Part shown: piece after piece, positions 1 through 8,766 of the stretch
How the letters are laid out: each line of letters begins with the position of its first letter
How positions within the stretch are numbered: position 1 is the stretch's first letter
Notes under the pieces: model-generated
What the model was told of the DNA's origin: nothing
Databases searched by the model: none
Seen by the model: only the letters and a program-made list of their open reading frames with translations
Assembly (NCBI RefSeq): GCF_013359735.1
Contig: NZ_JABFMX010000001.1
Coordinates: forward strand, 124,001 to 188,000
Length of the DNA: 64,000 bases
DNA from: Arthrobacter sp. C9C5
GTDB taxonomy: Bacteria; Actinomycetota; Actinomycetes; Actinomycetales; Micrococcaceae
Reading direction: 5' to 3'
Position numbers and translations under genes: made by a program

Positions 1-20
1 CTGGAGGGCTAGCCGGGAGT

Positions 21-46
21 CGTCTCCTTGCCGGGGGCCGGAGACG
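21..46 (-). terminator. possible weak terminator hairpin
   Basis: A perfect 7-bp inverted repeat (CGTCTCC at 21-27, GGAGACG at 40-46) with a 12-nt loop lies directly after the stop codon of the leftward small gene. There is no clear T tract, so termination is only a guess. Confidence 0.3.
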
Positions 47-244
47 TCAGTCGATGTCCTCGATGACGGTCCCGAACGGGATGGTGTCATCCAGATGCGC
101 CTGGTGGTCGTGCGGGTGCACCACCACCCGGACGCCGTGCAACTTGTCCGCCGCCGACTGCATCAGGATCGGCCGGACGGTGTTGATGACGCTCTCGCTC
201 TTGCCGGCGAGATACTCCTGGTAACTGGCTGGAAGCTGGATCAT
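47..244 (-). CDS. small conserved-looking hypothetical protein
   Basis: About 65 residues, starting MIQLPASYQ and ending FGTVIEDID, with a His-rich middle (VVVHPHDHQAH). No family was recognised. I start it at the ATG at 244 because the protein has a natural N-terminus there. The GAGG just upstream sits unusually close to that ATG, and in-frame ATG (274) and TTG (322) starts exist, so the 5' end is uncertain. It is transcribed away from metF. Function unknown. Confidence 0.5.
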   Translation of the reverse strand: MIQLPASYQEYLAGKSESVINTVRPILMQSAADKLHGVRVVVHPHDHQAHLDDTIPFGTVIEDID

Positions 245-431
245 GCCCTCAGGATAGACCTGCGCCGCGGACATGGGGAGGGCCGACAGTGCCCGCGTTT
301 CGGACACGAGCCGCCAACACAATCGGCCTGATCGGCGAAGAATCTTCTGTGACAGGCTTCATGGCAGCGTAAAGACGCGTCTTAATTCTGCAGGCGACTT
401 GAATGCCGCTCCCGGGCACCCTAGAGTCGTA

Positions 432-455
432 GACAAGTTACCGCGGTAACGTGTC
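432..455. promoter_or_regulatory. 24-bp palindrome in the metF upstream region
   Basis: A perfect 14-bp palindrome, GTTACCGCGGTAAC (437-450), is extended after one mismatched pair by GACA/TGTC (432-435, 452-455). It sits about 250 bp upstream of metF and looks like the operator of a dimeric repressor or activator. It does not match the McbR consensus known from Corynebacterium methionine genes. The regulator is not identified. Confidence 0.45.
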
Positions 456-461
456 AGCGAT

Positions 462-523
462 CCTCCGTTGCCGGCCGGCCCTTCGAAAATTCCACGCGGA
501 TTTTCCACGGGCGGCCAAGGAGG
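462..523 (+). promoter_or_regulatory. structured leader hairpin upstream of metF
   Basis: A nested hairpin can be drawn: outer arms CCTCC (462-466) and GGAGG (519-523), GC-rich middle arms (GGCCC / GGGC), and inner arms GAAAAT (485-490) and ATTTTC (500-505). It lies in the 323-701 gap, which has no convincing gene. Such a long leader before metF-metE suggests RNA-level control (riboswitch or attenuator). I could not match it to the SAM, SAH or cobalamin riboswitch consensus from memory. Confidence 0.35.
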
Positions 524-701
524 GTGTGGGTGCCCCCATGTGGGCCTGACATTTGCTCACGGACAACTTCGTATCAGGCGTAACAGTCGCGGCTGCGTCC
601 TGCTGAAGTTTCCTCCGTGTTCCCCAAACTAAACTCATTGGCGGCAGCGCCGGCCGGACTCCGGCACAGCTGGCACCAGTGGCTCACAGCCAAGGACGCA
701 A

Positions 702-1676
702 ATGTCTCCACCAAGCCTTATAGACGCACATCCAAATCTCGCCGGCGCGGCCCCCGTCGCCCTGTCCTACGAACTTTTCCCGCCACGCTCGCCCGCGGCG
801 GCTGAGTCGCTCTGGACCACCATCGGGGAACTGGAAGCCACCAGCCCCGACTACGTGTCCGTCACCTACGGCGCGAGCGGCTCAAACCGGAACACCGCCG
901 TCGAACTCATCAACCGCCTGGTGCAGGAAACCACGCTGCGCCCGCTGGCGCACCTGACCTGCGTGGGCAACACCCCCCAGGAGCTGGCCGAAATCATCGG
1001 CGAACTGCTCGACGTCGGCGTCCGCGGCATCCTCGCCCTGCGCGGCGACCAGCCCAAGGACGGGGGCGCCCCGGCCGATGGCTCTCTGCGCTACGCCCAG
1101 GACCTGATCGAGCTCATCCGCCGCGTCGAGCAGCGCCGCTCGGCACTGCTCTGCGCCGGCAAAGTGGCGGTCGGCGTCGCCGCCTACCCTACGCGGCACC
1201 CCGAATCCCCGAGTGAGGCGCACGACGTCGAGGTGCTGCTCGCCAAACAGCGCTCCGGCGCGGACTTCGCCATCACCCAGGTCTTCTTCCACACCGAGCA
1301 GTACGCGCAGCTGCTGTCCCGGGCGCGCCGGGCCGGCGTCACCATCCCGATCGTCCCCGGGGTCATGCCGCTGACCAGCATCCGACGGCTCACCCGGCTG
1401 GGCGAACTGACCGGCGTCGAACCGGCGCCGGAGCTGATTGAACGGCTAGCCGCCGCCGATACCGACGCCGAACGCAACCGGATCGGGGTCAGCGCCACCG
1501 TGGACCTGGCCAACGCGGCCCTGGACGCCGGCGCCCCGGGCCTGCACCTCTACACCTTCAACGAGCACGCCAGTGCCCTCGAGGTGCTGGACAAGCTCGC
1601 GCTGCCCCGCCCGCGAAGCGGCAACCGGCACAGCAGCCACCAGCGCCCGGCCGGCCGCCGCCAGCTCGCCAGCTGA
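702..1676 (+). CDS. metF: 5,10-methylenetetrahydrofolate reductase
   Basis: A 324-residue FAD TIM-barrel enzyme that reduces methylene-THF to methyl-THF, the methyl donor for the next gene. Visible motifs are SYELFPPRS near residue 22 (with the conserved catalytic Glu), HLTCVGNTP near 85, ALRGDQP near 117 (the Asp that contacts FAD) and FAITQVFF near 192 (substrate-contacting Gln). Length is normal for the family. The ATG at 702 follows AAGGA at 692-696. metE starts 57 nt downstream on the same strand, so the two probably form a methionine operon. The last 20 residues are basic and low complexity, beyond the family core. Confidence 0.93.
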   Translation: MSPPSLIDAHPNLAGAAPVALSYELFPPRSPAAAESLWTTIGELEATSPDYVSVTYGASGSNRNTAVELINRLVQETTLRPLAHLTCVGNTPQELAEIIGELLDVGVRGILALRGDQPKDGGAPADGSLRYAQDLIELIRRVEQRRSALLCAGKVAVGVAAYPTRHPESPSEAHDVEVLLAKQRSGADFAITQVFFHTEQYAQLLSRARRAGVTIPIVPGVMPLTSIRRLTRLGELTGVEPAPELIERLAAADTDAERNRIGVSATVDLANAALDAGAPGLHLYTFNEHASALEVLDKLALPRPRSGNRHSSHQRPAGRRQLAS

Positions 1677-1733
1677 CGGCGCCGGCAGACACAACCTTCC
1701 TCCGCACCGCCCCACCAACTCTTAGGACTTCCC

Positions 1734-4076
1734 ATGACTGACAAGAACACCGCTGTCCCCACTCCGTTCCCGGCCGCCTCGATCCTGGGCTACCCGCGCA
1801 TCGGCCGCCGCCGCGAGCTCAAGAAGGCCGTCGAGGCCTACTGGGCCGGCAAGATCGACGCCGCCGCGCTGGACGCTGCCGCCAAGGAGATCCAGCTGGG
1901 CACCGCCAAGCGCCTCCAGGGCCTCGGCCTGGCCGAAGCCGCCGCCGTCCCCGGCACCTTCTCCTACTACGACCAGGTCCTCGACGCTGCCGCCCACCTT
2001 GGCGCCGTGCCGGCCCGCTTCGGCAATCTCCTCAACGCCGACGGCCAGCTCGACATCGACGGCTACTTCACCCTGGCCCGCGGTACCAAGGATCAGCAGC
2101 CGCTGGAAATGACCAAGTGGTTCGACACCAACTACCACTACCTCGTCCCGGAAATCGGCCCGGAGACCACCTTCGCGCTGACGTCCAACCGGATCGTCGA
2201 AGAATTCGAATACGCCCTGGCCAACGGGGTGCTGACCCGCCCGTACATCGTTGGCCCGGTCACCTTCCTGCTGCTGAGCAAGGCCTCCGACGACGCCCCG
2301 GCCGGGTTCAGCCCGCTGTCCCGCCTCGAGGACGTCCTCCCCGTCTACACCGCACTGCTGGAAAAGCTCGCCGCCGCCGGCGCCAGCTGGGTCCAGCTCG
2401 ACGAGCCCGCCCTCGTGGTGGACCAGGACACCCCGGCCGACGAGATCCAAGCCGCCGTCGCCCGCTCCTACGAGGTGCTCGCCGCCGCCGCCAACCGTCC
2501 GCAGCTCTTCGTCTCCACCCCCTACGGCGCGCTCAACGGCCAGCTCGGCGCCCTCGCGGCGACCGGCATCGATGCCCTGCACCTGGATGTGTTCAAGGGC
2601 GACGTCCCGTCCGCCGCCGCCCTCGCCGCGCTGGGCAACAAGACCCTCGTTGCCGGCGTCGTGGACGGCCACAACATCTGGCGCAATGACCTGGCAGCCT
2701 CGGCCGCGAAGATCGCCGAACTGCAGAAGTCGGTGGCGAAGCTCGCCATCAGCACCTCCACCACCACCGCGCACGTCCCGCACGACGTCGACGAGGAAGT
2801 CCAGCTCTCCGCGCAGCTGCGCAGCTGGCTGGCCTTCGCCGACCAGAAGGCTACCGAGGTTGTCACCCTCGCCGGGCTGCTGAGCGATGCCGACGCCGTC
2901 CGCCCGGCCATCGAGGAGGCCACCCGCATCATCGCCTCCCGCGCCGAGGCCGAGGGTGTCCGCCGCGCCGAGGTCCGGGCCCGCGCCGCTGCCCTGACCG
3001 ACGCGGACTTCAGCCGCTCCGCCTACGCGGTCCGCGAAGCCGCGCAGATCGAGGCGCTGCACCTGCCGCCGCTGCCCACCACCACCATCGGCTCCTTCCC
3101 GCAGACCTCCGAGATCCGCACCGCCCGGGCACGCGCCAACAAGGGCGAACTCAGCACCGAGCAGTACGAGCAGCTCATGAAGAATGAGATCAAGCGCGTC
3201 GTGGAGCTGCAGGAAGGGCTTGGCTTCGACGTCCTGGTCCACGGCGAGCCCGAGCGCAACGACATGGTGCAGTACTTCGCGGAGAACCTTGAAGGCTTCG
3301 ACGTCACCGTGCACGGCTGGGTCCAGTCCTACGGCTCACGGTGCACCCGCCCGTCCATCCTGTGGGGCGATGTCACCCGCCGCGCCCCGATCACGGTGGA
3401 ATGGGCCCGCTACGCGCAGTCCCTGACCAGCAAGCCGATGAAGGGCATGCTCACCGGCCCGGTCACCATCCTCGCGTGGTCCTTCGTCCGCGACGACCAG
3501 CCCCTCGGCGAGACCGCCAACCAGGTGGCCCTAGCGCTCCGCGACGAGATCGCGGACCTGGAAGCCGCCGGCATCAAGGTCATCCAGGTCGACGAGCCGG
3601 CCCTGCGCGAGCTGCTGCCGCTGCGCAAGGCTGACCAGGCCGCGTACCTGGACTGGTCCGTGAAGTCTTTCCGCCTCGCCACCGCCGGCGCCGCGGACGC
3701 GACCCAGGTCCACACGCACCTGTGCTACTCCGAGTTCGGCGCCATCATCGACGCGATCGACGGCCTCGACGCCGACGTGACCTCGATCGAGGCCGCCCGC
3801 TCCCGCATGGAGGTTGTGCATGACCTCGAATCGCACGGTTTCGGCCGCGGCGTGGGCCCGGGCGTCTACGACATCCACTCGCCGCGCGTCCCGGGCGAGC
3901 AAGAAGTCACGGAACTGCTCAGCACCGCGGTCAAGCACGTCCCGTCCCGCCAGCTCTGGGTCAACCCGGACTGCGGCCTGAAGACCCGCGGCTACGCCGA
4001 GACCGAGGAGTCGCTGCGCAACCTGGTCACGGCCACCAAGACGGTCCGCGCGGAACTGCTCGAAGCGGCCAAATAG
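1734..4076 (+). CDS. metE: cobalamin-independent methionine synthase
   Basis: A 780-residue 5-methyltetrahydropteroyltriglutamate--homocysteine methyltransferase that makes methionine using the methyl-THF produced by MetF. The N-terminal half begins GYPRIGRRRELKKA (near residue 20). The catalytic C-terminal barrel begins TTTIGSFPQT (near 450). The zinc ligands are all present: His and Cys in HTHLCYSEF (near 660), the Glu in SIEAARSRME (near 686) and the last Cys in NPDCG (near 747). Length is normal. An AGGA at 1724-1727 precedes the ATG. A strong terminator follows 47 nt after the stop. Confidence 0.96.
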   Translation: MTDKNTAVPTPFPAASILGYPRIGRRRELKKAVEAYWAGKIDAAALDAAAKEIQLGTAKRLQGLGLAEAAAVPGTFSYYDQVLDAAAHLGAVPARFGNLLNADGQLDIDGYFTLARGTKDQQPLEMTKWFDTNYHYLVPEIGPETTFALTSNRIVEEFEYALANGVLTRPYIVGPVTFLLLSKASDDAPAGFSPLSRLEDVLPVYTALLEKLAAAGASWVQLDEPALVVDQDTPADEIQAAVARSYEVLAAAANRPQLFVSTPYGALNGQLGALAATGIDALHLDVFKGDVPSAAALAALGNKTLVAGVVDGHNIWRNDLAASAAKIAELQKSVAKLAISTSTTTAHVPHDVDEEVQLSAQLRSWLAFADQKATEVVTLAGLLSDADAVRPAIEEATRIIASRAEAEGVRRAEVRARAAALTDADFSRSAYAVREAAQIEALHLPPLPTTTIGSFPQTSEIRTARARANKGELSTEQYEQLMKNEIKRVVELQEGLGFDVLVHGEPERNDMVQYFAENLEGFDVTVHGWVQSYGSRCTRPSILWGDVTRRAPITVEWARYAQSLTSKPMKGMLTGPVTILAWSFVRDDQPLGETANQVALALRDEIADLEAAGIKVIQVDEPALRELLPLRKADQAAYLDWSVKSFRLATAGAADATQVHTHLCYSEFGAIIDAIDGLDADVTSIEAARSRMEVVHDLESHGFGRGVGPGVYDIHSPRVPGEQEVTELLSTAVKHVPSRQLWVNPDCGLKTRGYAETEESLRNLVTATKTVRAELLEAAK

Positions 4077-4122
4077 CGCGCAGCTGCCGGGCGGTTCACT
4101 GAATCGTCGGCGCCATTAACCG

Positions 4123-4174
4123 ACGACGGCGGCCGGTCACCTTCCCAGGTGGCCGGCCGCCGTCGTACGTTTTT
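4123..4174 (+). terminator. rho-independent terminator after metE
   Basis: A 19-bp stem with one mismatch (arms 4123-4141 and 4148-4166) and a 6-nt loop is followed by ACG and a run of five T. It ends the metF-metE transcript and separates it from the convergent DUF2004 gene. Confidence 0.9.
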
Positions 4175-4237
4175 CCCATCGGCTGCTGAGCAGTGGCCCT
4201 TATCAGCGCTCAAAAGGGCCGCTGCGGAGCAATCGGT

Positions 4238-4744
4238 TCAGGATTCCCAGAGGATCTCGTCGTCAACCACGCCGTCTTCGTCTGCGGAGGCTACTAGGAC
4301 CTCGTCGGAGAAGTGCGCGCCCAGGGTGAAGTCGAGGACGAAGTAGCGCTCCGGCTGGCCCGGGTAGATGCCGACGTGGCCGAGCTTCAGGGCCTTGAGG
4401 AAGACCTGGTTGGTCAGCTGTGACTTGTCCGTAACGCCGAAGACCTGCTGCAGGTGCTCGGGCTTGATGGCGTTGCAGTGGAAGCGGAGGTATTCCTGCG
4501 GGCTGGTGCCTTCCTGCTCCAGTTCCTCGGCGATCATTTCGCGGACCTGGTCCACGAGCTCGGGCAGGAAGCGCAACCGGTAGTCAACCTTGTGCATGGC
4601 CGCCTCGTCGAAGTGGTCATGCGCGTTGACATTTAGGTCAAGCTCCAGGGGTTGGCCCGCAAGTTCGTGTCTCGCTGCGAAATTATGGTCACGCCCGTGG
4701 TTGAGCTCGATCTCTCCAAAGTGCTGGCTCGCTACCTTGCTCAT
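4238..4744 (-). CDS. DUF2004-type protein
   Basis: A 168-residue soluble acidic protein beginning MSKVASQHFGEIEL and ending DDEILWES. The central segment (FLPELVDQVREM, then QEYLRFHCNAIKPEHL) and the C-terminal strand region (YFVLDFTLGAHFSDEVL) resemble DUF2004-domain proteins of actinobacteria, whose role is not established. The ATG at 4744 is preceded by a weak purine-rich GAAG. It is convergent with metE and divergent from the aldehyde dehydrogenase with a 99-bp gap, so both promoters must lie there. Confidence 0.7.
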   Translation of the reverse strand: MSKVASQHFGEIELNHGRDHNFAARHELAGQPLELDLNVNAHDHFDEAAMHKVDYRLRFLPELVDQVREMIAEELEQEGTSPQEYLRFHCNAIKPEHLQQVFGVTDKSQLTNQVFLKALKLGHVGIYPGQPERYFVLDFTLGAHFSDEVLVASADEDGVVDDEILWES

Positions 4745-4843
4745 GTCTTCAACATAGTCCTGAATACTGGTCCGTTCCAGCGTAGGCCGGCATTTATCCG
4801 ATACCGCCCCCGAACTCCGGCAGGGGACCGGTACATTGATCGG

Positions 4844-6286
4844 ATGCAAACAGTTGCCGCCACAGTCGCCCGCGCCCGAGATTTTTTTGACAGCGGAACC
4901 ACCCGCCCGCTGGCGTGGCGGCTGGAGCAGCTCGGCAGTCTGCGGCGGATGCTCATCGAGCGGCGCCGGGAGTTTGCCGCCGCACTGGCCGGCGACCTGG
5001 GCAAACACGAAACCGAGGCGCAGCTGACGGAAATCGGGTTTGTCACGGCGGAAGCCGCGCACCTGGAGAAGCACCTCGAAGCCTGGCTGCGGCCGCGGCC
5101 GGTGTCCGTCCCGCTGGCCGTCCAGCCGGCGAAGGCCTGGACCGAACTCACCCCGCTGGGCGTGGTCCTGGTGATCGGCCCGTGGAACTACCCGCTGCAG
5201 CTGCTGCTCGCCCCGCTGGCCGGCGCCCTGGCCGCGGGCAACGCCGTGGTGCTCAAGCCCAGTGAGCACGCCCCCGCCACCTCCGCCGCCCTGGCCCGCT
5301 GGATTCCGGAGTACCTGCCCGGCGCGGCGCAGGTCGTCGAGGGCGGCATCCCCGAGACCACGGCGCTGCTGGCCGAGCGCTTCGACCACATCTTCTTCAC
5401 CGGGGGCGAGGCCGCGGCCAAGGTGGTGCTCCGCGCCGCGGCCGAGCACCTGACGCCGGTGACCCTGGAGCTGGGCGGCAAATCCCCGGTCTATGTGGAT
5501 GCCTCCACGGACCTGGCCGGCGCCGCCAAACGGATCGCCTGGGGCAGGTACATGAATGCCGGGCAGACGTGTGTTGCTCCCGACTACATTCTGGCCACAG
5601 AGGACGTCCTGGTGCCGCTGGAACGCGAGCTGGTCAAGGCCATCAAAGCGCTGTTCGGCACGGATTCCGCGCGGAGCGGGTCCTACGGCCGGATCGTCAA
5701 CGACCGGCACTTCGCCCGGCTCGCCGCGCTCGCGGACAGCAGCACCGTGGTCCACGGCGGTGAGCGCGACGCCGGCAGCCGGCACTTCGCTCCGACGCTG
5801 CTCCGCCCGGCGCCCGGGGACGCCGTGATGGGGGAGGAGATCTTCGGCCCGCTGCTGCCGCTGGTCCCGGTCAGCGGCCGGGATGAGGCGATCCGGACGA
5901 TCAATGCCGGAGCCAAGCCGCTGGCCCTGTATGTGTTCAGCAACGACGCCGACACTCGCCGTGCGTTCGCCGAACAGACCTCCTCGGGGGCGCTGTGCTT
6001 CGACGTACCGGCCGCGCACCTGACCGTTCCCGGGCTCCCGTTCGGCGGCGTGGGCGGCAGCGGCATGGGCGCCTACCACGGCGAACACTCGCTGCGGACG
6101 TTCTCGCACGAGCGCTCCACGCTCTCCAAACCGCTCTGGCCGGACACCCTGGCGCTGATCTATCCGCCGTACACGAAGGCGAAGCACCGGATCATCAGCA
6201 CCCTCGTGGCGCCGGCCGGGAAAACCGTGAAGACCGGAAAGTTCCTGAAGCCCAGGAAGCCGGCGGAGAAGCCCGGCCAGTCCTAG
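4844..6286 (+). CDS. aldehyde dehydrogenase family protein
   Basis: A 480-residue NAD(P)-dependent enzyme oxidising an aldehyde to an acid. It shows GPWNYPLQL near residue 112, the general-base Glu in LELGGKSP near 208, the catalytic Cys in NAGQTCVAP near 242, and the cofactor-loop motif EEIFGPLLP. The short length and the C-terminal YPPYTKAKHRII resemble the class 3 / fatty-aldehyde branch. The tail is Lys/Pro rich. I start at ATG 4844 because upstream in-frame sequence lacks family character. It ends one base before the convergent LysR stop. Substrate unknown. Confidence 0.88.
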   Translation: MQTVAATVARARDFFDSGTTRPLAWRLEQLGSLRRMLIERRREFAAALAGDLGKHETEAQLTEIGFVTAEAAHLEKHLEAWLRPRPVSVPLAVQPAKAWTELTPLGVVLVIGPWNYPLQLLLAPLAGALAAGNAVVLKPSEHAPATSAALARWIPEYLPGAAQVVEGGIPETTALLAERFDHIFFTGGEAAAKVVLRAAAEHLTPVTLELGGKSPVYVDASTDLAGAAKRIAWGRYMNAGQTCVAPDYILATEDVLVPLERELVKAIKALFGTDSARSGSYGRIVNDRHFARLAALADSSTVVHGGERDAGSRHFAPTLLRPAPGDAVMGEEIFGPLLPLVPVSGRDEAIRTINAGAKPLALYVFSNDADTRRAFAEQTSSGALCFDVPAAHLTVPGLPFGGVGGSGMGAYHGEHSLRTFSHERSTLSKPLWPDTLALIYPPYTKAKHRIISTLVAPAGKTVKTGKFLKPRKPAEKPGQS

Positions 6287-6287
6287 C

Positions 6288-7208
6288 TCAGTCCCGGCGC
6301 GTGGTTCCGAGTTTGTGCAGCGTGTCGGCCAGCAGTTCCACGAAGAGCTGGACCTGGGCCGTCTGCTTTTCCTTGGGCAGCAGCGCGAAGACGTTGCGGG
6401 CCAGCCGGATCTCGGGGACGTCCAGCACCACCACGCCGGCGGGCCGGTGCAGCAAGGCCAGCTCGGGGACCAGGGCCGCGCCCAGGCCGGCGGCCGCCAT
6501 TTCCAGGCTGGCGTGGAAATCGTCGCTGTACGCCACGACGCGCGGGTGCAGGTTGCAGCTGGCGAAGAGCCGTTCAATCACCGTGGCGTCGGACGTGCCG
6601 GGGTGGTGCATGATCCAGGGCATGTCGGAAAGGTGGTCGGCCGCCACCTTGGATTCGGGGCCGATGCCCCAGGCCGCGGGCAGCACCACCCGGAAGTCGT
6701 CGTCGCCGATCCACTGCCGGTTCACCGTATGCGGCCAGGCGAGGCCGGACTGGCCCACTTGGTAGACCAGCGCGACGTCGAGCTCGCCGCCGGTGCGCAG
6801 CCCCTGGATGGTCTGGCCCGGTTCGGCCACGGAGACCCGCAGTTCGATGCCCAGCTTCTTCCACGCCGGATTCTGCAGGATCCGGGGGAGGACGTACGTG
6901 GCCAGGCTGGGGAAGATGCCGAGGCGGAGTTCCTGGCTCGCACTGTCGTGGGTCCGGGCCGCCGCCGCCATCAGCGCGTCGATGTCGGTGAGGACCTTGG
7001 CCGCATGCCGGGTCATGACGACGGCGGCCTCCGTCGGGTGGATGCTGCGGGCCGAGCGCTGGAACAGGGCCACCCCGGTGTCCCGCTCCAGGGCTGACAT
7101 CTGCTGCGACACCGCCGAGGCCGTGTAGCCGAGCCGCGCGGCGGCCGCCGCGAACGAGCCGAGCCGGACCACTTCCACGAGCGTTCGGAGGTGCACGGGG
7201 TTGATCAA
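6288..7208 (-). CDS. LysR-family transcriptional regulator
   Basis: A 306-residue regulator. The N-terminal winged HTH is clear (LVEVVRLGSFAAAAARLGYT then ASAVSQQMSALE), followed by the periplasmic-binding-like effector domain (LRLGIFPSLATYVLP, then ELDVALVYQ). I chose the TTG at 7208: a GAAGGG ribosome site sits about 7 nt upstream and the resulting length fits the family. It is divergent from the lipid-modification operon (172-bp gap) and convergent with the aldehyde dehydrogenase. LysR proteins often control the divergent neighbour, so that operon is the likely target (inference). Confidence 0.85.
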   Translation of the reverse strand: MINPVHLRTLVEVVRLGSFAAAAARLGYTASAVSQQMSALERDTGVALFQRSARSIHPTEAAVVMTRHAAKVLTDIDALMAAAARTHDSASQELRLGIFPSLATYVLPRILQNPAWKKLGIELRVSVAEPGQTIQGLRTGGELDVALVYQVGQSGLAWPHTVNRQWIGDDDFRVVLPAAWGIGPESKVAADHLSDMPWIMHHPGTSDATVIERLFASCNLHPRVVAYSDDFHASLEMAAAGLGAALVPELALLHRPAGVVVLDVPEIRLARNVFALLPKEKQTAQVQLFVELLADTLHKLGTTRRD

Positions 7209-7380
7209 GGGCAGCCCTTCGGTGGTTACGGTGAGGCGGGAGCGAAATCCCGCTTCATTCTGGCACATTGGTGTGCAGGCAGACGCTGGGAAATCGGACT
7301 CATCCGGCCGCCCCTCGGTTACGAATTGCCCATAAGACGATTCACCAGGACGATTCAGGCGAAGCAACAGGAGCAAACCA

Positions 7381-8766
7381 GTGCAGCAAGCAGCAAGCAT
7401 CCCGAACGGACGGCGCGTCGCCGTGATCGGAAGCGGGGTGGCCGGACTGACCGCCGCCTACGTCCTGAACCGACGCGACAACGTGACGGTGTTTGAAGCG
7501 GATGCACGGCTCGGCGGCCACGCCCACACGCACGACGTCCGCCAGGCCGACGGCTCCGTCCTGGGGATCGACACCGGCTTCATCGTCCACAACAACCGGA
7601 CCTACCCCACCCTGCTGCGGCTGTTCCGGGAACTGGGCGTGCAGACCCAGGAGTCGGAAATGAGCATGTCCATCCGCTGCGACGGGTGCGGCCTGGAATA
7701 CGCGGGCGCCCGGGCCGGCGCGCGGGGCATCATCCCGCGGCCCTCCACGCTGCTGCGCGGCCGCTACCTGCTGATGCTGCTGGAGGTCACCCGCTTCTAC
7801 CGCCGGGCCCGCGCCCTGCTGGCCGAGGCTGACGCCGCCGCCGGAACGGCTGTGCCCGAGCTGACCCTCGGCGAGTTCCTGGACCGGGAGAAGTTCAGCA
7901 GCTACTTCATCGTGCACTTCATGACCCCCGTGGTCAGCGCCGTCTGGTCCTGCGACCCCACCACCGCCCTGGCCTACCCCGCCCGCTACCTCTTCACCTT
8001 CCTCGGCCACCACGGACTCCTCGGCGTCAAGGGCTCCCCGCAGTGGCGCACGGTCACCGGCGGCTCGCGCAGCTACGTGGATAAGCTCGCCGCGACACTG
8101 CCGGACATCCGCCTGTCCAGCCCGGTCACCCGGGTCCGCCGCCACGCCGGCGGGGTGGAAGTCACCACGGGTGCAGGCCGCGGCGAGGAGAGCACCGAGC
8201 AGTTCGACGCCGTCGTGATTGCCACCCATCCGGCGCAGGCGCTGCGGATGCTCGAGGACGCCACTGCCGCCGAGCGCGAAGCCCTGGCCGGCATGCCCTA
8301 CTCGGTCAACCACACGGTCTTCCACCGCGACGACGCCGTGCTGCCCGCCAGCGACAATGCCAAAGCGTCCTGGAACTACCGGCTGCCCGCCTGCGACGCC
8401 CGCCCGGACCGGGTCCTGGTCAGCTACGACATGACCCGCCTGCAGCGTCTGGAAGCGGCGGACGGCAAACGCTACATCGTCAGCCTCGGCGAGTCGGAGC
8501 TGATCGGAGACAGCACCGTCCTGGAGCAGATGGTTTACGAACACCCGCAGTACACGCCGGATTCCCTGCGCGCCCAGCAGCAGATCCTGGGCCTTGGCGA
8601 CGGCAGCCTGGCGTTCGCCGGCGCCTACCACGGCTGGGGTTTCCATGAGGACGGCGCCCTCTCCGGCGTCCGCGCCGCCGCTAAGCTGGGACGCGAGTGG
8701 GAACCCGCCGGCGCTGCCGAAGTGCAGGCGGGTTCCCTGCAGGCCGCTGACCTGGAGGGTGCATGA
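7381..8766 (+). CDS. FAD-dependent amine-oxidase-like oxidoreductase (lipid-modification operon)
   Basis: A 461-residue flavoprotein. The dinucleotide-binding motif VIGSGVAGLTAAY lies at residues 14-26, followed by the FAD-ribose Glu (VTVFEADARLGGHAHT) and a C-terminal FAD loop (AFAGAYHGWGFHEDGALSG). This family sits next to DUF1365 and cyclopropane-synthase-like genes in many bacteria and is thought to act on methylated or unsaturated fatty acyl chains. The GTG start at 7381 opens a four-gene operon; its stop overlaps the next ATG (ATGA). Exact reaction unknown. Confidence 0.85.
   Translation: MQQAASIPNGRRVAVIGSGVAGLTAAYVLNRRDNVTVFEADARLGGHAHTHDVRQADGSVLGIDTGFIVHNNRTYPTLLRLFRELGVQTQESEMSMSIRCDGCGLEYAGARAGARGIIPRPSTLLRGRYLLMLLEVTRFYRRARALLAEADAAAGTAVPELTLGEFLDREKFSSYFIVHFMTPVVSAVWSCDPTTALAYPARYLFTFLGHHGLLGVKGSPQWRTVTGGSRSYVDKLAATLPDIRLSSPVTRVRRHAGGVEVTTGAGRGEESTEQFDAVVIATHPAQALRMLEDATAAEREALAGMPYSVNHTVFHRDDAVLPASDNAKASWNYRLPACDARPDRVLVSYDMTRLQRLEAADGKRYIVSLGESELIGDSTVLEQMVYEHPQYTPDSLRAQQQILGLGDGSLAFAGAYHGWGFHEDGALSGVRAAAKLGREWEPAGAAEVQAGSLQAADLEGA

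Noticed and set aside
437..450. McbR (TetR-type methionine repressor) operator
   Set aside because: The known corynebacterial site is TAGAC-N6-GTCTA; the palindrome here, GTTACCGCGGTAAC, does not contain it.
660..700. Cobalamin riboswitch B12 box before metF
   Set aside because: A GCCACTGG-like string exists only on the minus strand (complement of CCAGTGGC) and the remaining conserved elements of a cobalamin riboswitch were not found.
1722..3314. A 530-codon leftward frame opposite metE
   Set aside because: It is the antisense shadow of a GC-rich coding region; composition is Gly/Val/Asp-rich and low in conserved patterns, while metE on the other strand is certain.
4745..6577. Upstream extension of the leftward DUF2004 frame to 779 codons
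   Set aside because: The extension runs opposite the aldehyde dehydrogenase and has shadow composition; the DUF2004 protein has a natural start at 4744.
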